From Tanytarsus gracilentus (lineage: Eukaryota; Arthropoda; Insecta; Diptera; Chironomidae), in NCBI GenBank assembly GCA_038502055.1, contig JAXRKN010000039.1, positions 2,852,001 through 2,916,000 on the forward strand: DNA of 64,000 bases, in the 5' to 3' direction. Each line of letters begins with the position of its first letter. Position 1 is the first letter of the stretch. Positions 57,409-64,000 of this stretch are shown one piece after another. The translations under genes and the position numbers were made by a program. Below the pieces are notes generated by a model that had not been told where the DNA came from, made no database searches, and worked only from the letters and a program-made list of their open reading frames with translations.

Positions 57409-59119
57409 ATGTTTACCTTAGCAAAATTATTAAAAATTGATAAAAATCATGCAACTAAAAGGATATTCGTGGACAATATAAATAAATCATGTCGGTATTA
57501 TTGTACAAAAAGGGAAGTGCGTGTAAGATTTGCGCCATCGCCGACGGGTAAGTCTTAAAAGCGGCTTAAAATTATTTTCGCAACAAAATTAAAATTTACT
57601 TAAAAAACTTTTCTAGGATTTTTGCATTTGGGTGGCTTGAGAACGGCCCTATTTAATTATCTGTTTGCAAAAGCAAACAACGGAAAATTCATTCTCCGAA
57701 TAGAGGATACAGATCAATCGCGCCTTGTCGATGGAGCAACTGAACAGTTAATGAAAGATTTAGAGTGGTCAGGAATGAAGGTTGATGAGGGCCCGTTTAT
57801 TGGCGGTGACTTTGGTCCCTATATTCAAAGCACACGACTTGATATTTATCAAAAGCATGTGAATAAGTTACTCGATAGTGGCGATGCCTATCATTGCTTC
57901 TGCACAGAAAGACGCTTAGAGATTCTTCGAAAAGATGCAATGAAGAATAGACAAATTCCAAAATATGACAATCGATGTCGTCACTTAACTCCCGGACAAA
58001 TTGCTGAAAAGATCACTAAAGGTGACAAATATTGCATCAGATTTAAGCTATCCGATCGTGGCGAGTCTTATAATGATCTAGTCTATGGAAAATTCGTGTA
58101 CTATGTGGCTCAAAACGAAGGAGATCCAGTAATTCTTAAAGCTGATGGTTTTCCCACATATCATCTTGCCAATGTCGTCGACGATCATCTTATGGAAATT
58201 TCTCATGTGCTTCGGGGTGTTGAATGGCAAATTTCAACACCAAAACACTTAATGATGTACAGAGCTTTTGGATGGACGCCGCCTTCATTTGGTCACTTGC
58301 CACTGATTATGAACGCTGACGGAAGTAAATTAAGCAAGCGCCAAAACGATATCAAGCTAGAATATTACAGAACTCGAGGTTTCTTTCCACAATCGCTCCT
58401 TAACTATATCACACAAGCTGGAGGAGGCTTTCGAAGGGAACCACATGAAAGGCTCTTTTGCTATGACATAAAGCATCTCACAGAAAAATTTGACATTGAT
58501 CGTGTAAACTCAAATTCTAGTCGACTTAATCCTGAACTGTTAAATGAACTTAATCAGTTGGAACTGGCAAAGAAAATCGAAGAGGCTGATGAGTGTAAAT
58601 TACTCATACAAAACGTGAGAGAATTAGTAAGAGCAAAATATCCACTAAGCGCTGATCAACTCGACCTCGATGATGACCATATATTGAGTGTTTTAAAATG
58701 GGCTGTCAAACGGATTCATACGGTTAATGAACTCGCAGAGGAAGGGCTGTCATTTCTCTGGGTATTACCAAAGCTCACAAAGGACAAGGAAATTGAATTA
58801 AATGAGGGTAAAAAATTTAGAAATTTTAAATTGATTAAATATATAATTATTATTTTTTTTAGAAATTATTGATTCACTCGTTGAGGAGCTTAAAGATGAA
58901 AAATTTAACAAACAAAATCTTCAAGTCATACTTAAAGAATTTTCAACGGAAAGAAATTTGACATTTGCAAATTTTATGAGAAATCTACGAACAATGTTGA
59001 GTGGACTAAAAGAAGGTCCCGGTGTAGCGGAAATGATGGAAATTCTCGGAAAAGAAGATACACTGGAGCGAATAGAACGTTTAAAGAAAAAGAGTAAAGT
59101 GATGAATCAAAAGAATTAG
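57409..59119 (+). CDS. EARS2: Mitochondrial glutamyl-tRNA synthetase
   Basis: Three exons, 57409-57547, 57617-58807 and 58863-59119; 528 aa (human EARS2 523). The first ~35 residues are basic and free of acidic clusters, consistent with a mitochondrial targeting peptide. The class I signature FAPSPTGFLHLGG (HLGG, the HIGH motif) is at 41-53, split by an intron after PSPTG. The KMSKS loop is GSKLSKR at 282-288. Glu-specific features include ILRIEDTD and the HLPLIMNADG motif before KLSKR. The C-terminal anticodon-binding helical domain is present through exon 3. It charges mitochondrial tRNA-Glu in the matrix, and in many organisms also misacylates tRNA-Gln for the transamidation route. Confidence 0.95.
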
Positions 59120-59479
59120 AAATTAGTGAATAATAAAAAGGAGAATTAATACGTCAAATATGAGGAAGTATTTTATTTGTTCTATTTTTCTATTACACAT
59201 GTATTTTAGTCATGCCATATGAGTAATAATGGGGTAATTTAAAAGCATTTTCACTCGCTCCTACGTGTAATATGTACTGAATTTATTGGTTCTCATAGCA
59301 GTGTCATCTGATCATAAATTTTTGTTTTTAATATTCAAATTAATGTAAATTATTTCTCGGGACCCTTTTGCACTCAATCTCGCTTTTTGAAGTTTCGCCT
59401 TGATAAAGATAAAGTTTTGTCGGCTATGATATTATCACAACCTCCTCGCGATAGGTAAATCGGTCCCATTGTATTAAGC
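59120..59479. other. GluRS 3' flank and sequence upstream of the neuralized-repeat fragment
   Basis: No clear exon. In one plus frame around 59388-59455 a short open stretch (FLKFRLDKDKVLSAMI) could be a decayed start of a neuralized repeat followed by a donor-like AG|GTAAAT. The similarity is too weak to call. Confidence 0.35.
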
Positions 59480-60145
59480 TTGATTGCTTTTACCATGACA
59501 AATTTAAGATCAGGGACAATTATGATGAGTGGCTGTGGAATTTTGACAAACGGAAAGGGTACGAGGAGAGAGTATGGCGAATTTAATCTCGATGAGCTTA
59601 GAGAGGGCGACAGAGTCGGTATGATGAGACGTTCAAATGGCAATCTGCATTACTTTATCAATGGACGTGATCAAGGAATTGCGGCAAGTCGTGTGAGTCA
59701 GACATTATGGGGAGTAATAGATCTATATGGCATGACAATAAAAGTAACAATTGTTGATCCTGACGAGGCAGAGCAGCAAAATCTTCAGATGCGAAGGATG
59801 AACAATATACATCCAATTCCATTGATTGAGCCAACAGCAACAACAACAGCAACAGTCCAGTCGGATTACGATGATAGATTGGATAGATTGAGTTTTCACC
59901 AAGTTTGCGGATCAAATGCTCAGGTGACCCATAGTTTGAGGACATGTCTACGTCCAAATGCAGCTGAAGAAGGTGTCGTTCTGACACGAAGACATTTAAA
60001 GCCAAATGAAATATTTCAAGTGCGTTTAGAGAGAATTGAAAAGAAGTGGGCTGGCTCTATTGAAATCGGAGTTACAAGTCACTCACCACTAGAGCTTGAA
60101 TTTCCCTTCACCATGACAAATTTATTACATAAACACTGTTTTTAA
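59480..60145 (+). pseudogene. Neuralized homology repeat (NHR) fragment, NEURL4-like
   Basis: 221 open codons without frameshift. They begin inside one NHR (FTMTNLRSGTIMMSGCGILT, then NLDELREGDRVGMMRRSNGNLHYFING and LWGVIDLYGMTIKVTIVD). A linker follows, then the beginning of a second NHR (FQVRLERIEKKWAGSIEIGVTSHSP). The fragment ends at FPFTMTNLLHKHCF and a stop. It therefore runs from the FTMTNL motif of one repeat to the same motif of the next, 618 nt later. NEURL4-type proteins are large (usually six NHRs, over 1400 aa) and centriolar. Here the flanking genes leave no room for the remaining exons. A partial duplicate, assembly fragment or short novel gene are all possible. The intact frame argues against an old pseudogene. 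Confidence 0.55.
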
Positions 60146-60347
60146 GAAAATTTCAAAGGAGAAAACACTTATCACATAAACTATTTATCAAGCTCACTGC
60201 TTTACTTCTAAAAATATAAATGTTTTTGGTTCAATCTTATCGTGAGCTTCTTCCGTATTTCACTAACATCAGCTTGAAAAGAAGTGTTGTATAAAATATT
60301 TAATTAAAAAATGAGAATGGCGTAAATTTGAAAAGTTTTTTAAGTAT

Positions 60348-62220
60348 TTAAGAAAAGTCACGATCTTCAAAAATTAACGGTGCAATCAAAGACCATGAAT
60401 AGAGCCCAATGCAAAGCCACGATGAAACAACTTTAATCCACATTGATGCGGCATTAGCATTCATTGTCTCGAGTGATGAGTTATTTGGTCTAAAAATAAA
60501 ATATTTTAAAAAAAATTTTAATTTAAATCAGAAATAAATACTTACTGATACCAGTTGGTAAGAGTCATCATGACATACAATGATGCAGCCACAAATGTCA
60601 AGTGGAAAATTGACCATGAATAAGCAACGCTTTCCTCTTCATTATCCCAGACTCTCATCTCGCCATGCTCTGGCCGTTTATCATCTTCATGATTGGAAAG
60701 GGTAGCTGTTATTAATACTAAAGTTTATTAAAACAACAAGAAATAATAAAGGAAAAAAGTGGCAGCAATTAAAGGCGACTAAAATAAGAAGCCCCCATGC
60801 GACAGTAATTCGTGATTCTAGCGATTGTTGAACGATTACAATAATTCAAGCCCGTTAGTATTTTTTTCATGTGCCTACTGAGTTAGTCTTAGCGAAGCAT
60901 TTGGCCATTAAAAGTGGACCTAGATGAAAGCAAACAATAAAATAAACTGTTAACGTTACCTTGACGTTCTGGATCTGAAGAGCGAATGCTCAATGATGAA
61001 GCGGCACTTGCAGATCTCAATGATGAGTACAAGATACAGAACATCCAAATTATCAAGCCAACAATGCTTGTCTTATCAATTGACTTGTGATCTCCATGGT
61101 CTCCCCACAAATTTGGATTGCATTCGCGATTGGGGTTATTTGAGACAGCCGACCATGTTAAGTAGATGACATAAAGAGTGACAACGGCCGATTGAAGGAG
61201 ACCCGATCTTGGCTGAGCCTCTTGAATACGTGGTAAGATTGAGAGGCAACTAACTGCAATGCACAAGATTAAATTGAACGAGATGAAGAATTTGTTTAAT
61301 GCACAGTCGTTGGCATCGGTGTAAATACTGTAGAGGAAAATGATTCCAGTAAGAGCGGCAATATATTGTATAGCCGTGGCTCCCATTAATGCTGCAAACC
61401 ATCCCTTGCTCTGAGTTTCCTCGTAGTTTCCAACCCAAATATCGGCCCAGTTGTGAGCAAAATCAATGAGGCTTTAAAATAATTTCAATTAAAATTTATA
61501 CAATTTAAAAAATATCAAACTCACAGAACTAGCTGAACGAGGATGAAACCAAAGCCACCAATTAAGCCAATCCACATCATCCAGCTTCCAAATTCTTCAT
61601 TCTTAATGAAGAATGCTCCAATTGCGATGCCAATGACGATTAAAAACTTTAAGCCCCAAAATCCATTCTGAATTGGAGCACGGCCATCTCTTGAAGATCT
61701 TACTCCCACCATCATCACAGCCATCATGAAGAAGAAAGCAGCCAAGGCAAATCCAACGCGATAGACGGCTAAATATCCCACTGCGTATTCACAATCAAAC
61801 TGCCCACCAGTTGGAATAACGATTGATGATGAAGCCGTTGAGTTAGCGCAGAAAGGAACTTTCCTCAAAAAGTCCTGAAGTCCATCCGACAACATCACTG
61901 CCCCAACAATAGCACCAAAAACCAAAAGAATCGCATACATGATCCGAGCTGATGTTGAGTTCTTGCATGTCGGACACGCAGCACAGCAGCAACTCGCAGC
62001 AGCTGAAGTACAACAGCAAGCGAGCTGTAAGATAATTAATTCATGTCCTCATTATCGTTTAATTATCAAGTTTCAAGATTGTCAAAAAAATATTCAGCTG
62101 ATGACTCAATTTTGAGAAATCAATAAAGATTTTCTTCTTTGTGCAAAACAAAGACGTAAATTCTATCTTTTCATATCTTACCGATGCACCCGCTGGAATT
62201 AATGATATTAGAGCACCCAT
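60348..62220 (-). CDS. Serinc: Serinc family membrane protein (TMS1-like)
   Basis: Five coding exons: 62182-62220, 61525-62024, 60960-61471, 60546-60705 and 60348-60489; 450 aa. The N-terminus is cysteine-rich (ACCCTSAAASCCCAACPTC) after MGALISLIPAGAS. About ten or eleven transmembrane helices follow, with family motifs RIMYAILLVFGAIVGAVML, VGFALAAFFFMMAVMMVGV and the C-terminal YSWSIFHLTFVAASLYVMMTLTNWY. Length matches Drosophila TMS1. Serinc proteins act as phospholipid scramblases of the secretory pathway and plasma membrane. Mammalian members restrict retroviral infectivity, and older work proposed serine incorporation into lipids. Intron 3 (254 nt) is longer than the others and contains a possible alternative exon. 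Confidence 0.95.
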
Positions 62221-62527
62221 TTCTTCCTTCTTTTGCCTCTTGAGCTGCTTTAAACTATTTAATTTCACTGAATGATGACTAGAGCTCAAACTTTTTTAAT
62301 TTGATTTATTTTTCTCGAAAACTGTGTGGATGCGCCTTTACTCTGAGGTGAGTTTGAAATAATTTTAGCCGTTACAAAAATTGTGGTGAGAAAGAAATTC
62401 ACCACTCGAACATGCTGGACATAAAAATTAATTCATTTAAAATCAAATTATTTGTAAAATTTAATCTTTATTCAAAATCTGTTCTAAATTTTTTAATTTT
62501 ATAAGTTTTCTATTTATTATTTAATTT
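62221..62527. other. Interval between LPMO 3' end and Serinc start
   Basis: 307 bp of AT-rich sequence. It holds the 5' flank of Serinc and the 3' UTR of the LPMO gene, both on the minus strand. No ORF of note. Confidence 0.5.
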
Positions 62528-63769
62528 TTAAACGAGTTGCTGTTGTTTTTCACTTCCTAAAATGTCATCGTGTGGAACATTCGATAAGGTTTGTGAAATT
62601 CGGCTCTTGCTTCGGGGAGGTCTAACTGGCGGTTGTGGCATAAAGTCTGAAGATACAATTGAGCTGATTGATGAAGTATCGAGTGGAACTTTTTGCTGAG
62701 GGTTTTGAGAGATTTGTTGTCTTCGGAGGACACGCTTCAAAAAATCGCCGTGATAGAAGTAAATATAGACTGAAGCAATTGCAAGTAAGACGAGAAAAAA
62801 CGTGAAAATTGCAATGATAGCGCCGTAGAAGTTTGAAACGGGTGATGGTTTTTGATTGTCTCCGGTGGTTTCCACTTCAGAGGTCTCGTGGTCGTGATCA
62901 TGATGATCGTGATCAATTTCATTATCTTCATCACTGGGTGCTTCCGTTGGTCGATTGGTTGGTTTAATTGAAGGTTTAAGTGATGGAATTGATGACACAG
63001 CACCCTTGCCAATTGCTACATCAGAGCATGCCCTAAACTCTTCCTGTGGACCACAGCCAACCGCTCCATTGCCATCTTTACACACTCCCCAATTATTGCC
63101 TGCAATATATTTCCATTGCAAGACACATCGCTCACACTCGATATCTTTCGGCAGCTGAGCTCTAATCTCATAAATTCGTGAACCATTTCGCGGATAGAAG
63201 CGTGTTGAAATATCATTAGGGAAGCTAATGAATGGACTTCCGCTCACAATCTTCAAGAGATTTTTATCGAGACATTTTTGTTTCGCTGAGATATCATCAC
63301 AAAGTCTAAATTCAAAATAACCCATGTGGCTTGCGGTCAATTCCACTCGTACCGTCATCAGTTGACCGGGGTTATATTTCCTTACAGTCACACCCTGTCC
63401 ATATTTTCCTCCAAATTCATGAGGTCGAGGTTCTGGCAGGTCATACGAATCTCCGCATTCGCCACATTTTCCGCCTATATATGAAGTTATTATCATTCAT
63501 TAATTAATTAGTGCACTGATTTTGTAAAATTTGCCAATGCTGTAAATCTTACCATTCGTCTGGTGCTGTCTCGTGAATCCGCCACAGAAGAGCTCATGAT
63601 CGTTATAATTTGCTGGTGTATTAAATCCATATCGCCATGCTGATGCTCTTGACGGAGGCTCGATTAAACGTCCATGAGCATCACTTTTAGGAAATTGAGA
63701 TATCACGAGAAGAATTAGTATTGAACACGTCAGATGAGTTATCACAGGTGATCTTCTTGAAGTCATCAT
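62528..63769 (-). CDS. AA15-type lytic polysaccharide monooxygenase with membrane anchor
   Basis: Two exons, 63553-63769 and 62528-63474; 387 aa. A signal peptide (residues 1-31) ends SDA, so cleavage would expose His32 in HGRLIEPPSRASAWRYGF as the N-terminal copper ligand. The second histidine of the brace is His122 in TASHMGYFEFRLC. Other AA15 hallmarks are NYNDHELFCGGF, GKCGECGDSYDLPEPRPHE and GGKYGQGV. Paired cysteines are conserved. AA15 enzymes oxidatively cleave chitin or cellulose; in insects a chitin or cuticle role is most likely. After the catalytic domain come a Ser/Pro/Thr linker, a His/Asp-rich patch (DHDHHDHDHE, about 260-269), one transmembrane helix (288-313) and a basic cytoplasmic tail. 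It is thus a type I membrane protein, not a freely secreted enzyme. Which of two adjacent start ATGs is used is unclear. Confidence 0.9.
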
Positions 63770-64000
63770 TAAGAGTTTAGAGTGGGTTTAAGAAGAACTG
63801 TAAAATAAATTTTTACGAAAGTTAATAAGATTTCTCTCTACAGGGAAATAAATTGTTGACAACCCATAAAAGGTTACTAATAAAGACACACTCTCTTGGT
63901 GCAATGAATCATTTTGAAGTTAAGTATGAAAGTTAAATGATTAAATTAGAAAATCTAAAATCATTTTAATTTTTAAATGGTATGAAAATTTGTTATAAAT
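63770..64000. other. Upstream region of the LPMO gene at the window edge
   Basis: Presumed promoter and 5' UTR of the LPMO gene. No coding sequence is visible. Confidence 0.4.

Overview
The window is eukaryotic, insect, and almost certainly from a nematoceran fly; a non-biting midge is my best guess, made without a database. It is very AT-rich between genes. Genes are split by short GT..AG introns, mostly 45-110 nt. Several families point to insects or Diptera: a ZAD C2H2 zinc-finger protein, a gustatory-receptor-like protein, a Spatzle-type cystine-knot ligand, an AA15 lytic polysaccharide monooxygenase, spenito, ballchen-type VRK kinase, and a split mei-217/mei-218 pair. I assembled 22 gene models by hand from splice signals. 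Every multi-exon model keeps frame across all its junctions.

Layout. 1.2-7.7 kb: a G2E3/PHF7-type ePHD-RING protein (+), an EFHC-type ciliary protein with three DM10 domains (-), prune (+), and a chemoreceptor (-). 9.1-18.0 kb: neurabin/spinophilin (-, 11 coding exons), with a DUF4485-like gene nested on the other strand in its first large intron. 18.3-19.9 kb: a secreted thyroglobulin type-1 protein (+). 19.9-27.0 kb: a gene-poor stretch holding copy 1 of an unrecognised repeat family. 27.0-34.9 kb: VRK kinase (+), a small two-finger C2H2 protein (+), and U1-70K (+). 35.2-41.2 kb: TRAPPC10 (-) and a 17-finger ZAD protein (-). 41.3-44.7 kb: RCCD1 (+) and IntS9 (+). 45.9-48.3 kb: spenito (-). 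48.5-49.3 kb: repeat copy 2, inverted relative to copy 1. 49.8-51.4 kb: an intronless ORC1 without a BAH domain (+). 51.6-54.0 kb: a Spatzle-like ligand (-). 54.7-57.3 kb: mei-218 and mei-217 as two ORFs of one apparent bicistronic unit (-). 57.4-59.1 kb: mitochondrial GluRS (+). 59.5-60.1 kb: an orphan neuralized-repeat fragment. 60.3-62.2 kb: Serinc (-). 62.5-63.8 kb: AA15 LPMO (-).

Most genes are housekeeping and tightly packed. Divergent pairs share start-to-start gaps of about 80-155 bp (EFHC/prune, ZAD/RCCD1, mei-217/GluRS). Functional themes that recur are RNA processing (U1-70K, IntS9, spenito), chromosome and meiotic biology (VRK, ORC1, mei-217, mei-218), membrane trafficking (TRAPPC10, Serinc) and secreted or matrix proteins (thyroglobulin protein, Spatzle, LPMO). 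I see no operonic logic apart from the mei pair.

The most noteworthy observations are the 14-nt junction between the mei-217 and mei-218 ORFs, the dispersed repeat family with conserved ends and a tandem-repeat core that differs between copies, a VRK kinase with a roughly 150-residue insert between catalytic loop and DYG motif plus two AT-hooks, the BAH-less ORC1, and a neuralized-repeat fragment that begins and ends on the same motif. Splice positions are inferred from consensus and reading frame only; transcript data would be decisive.
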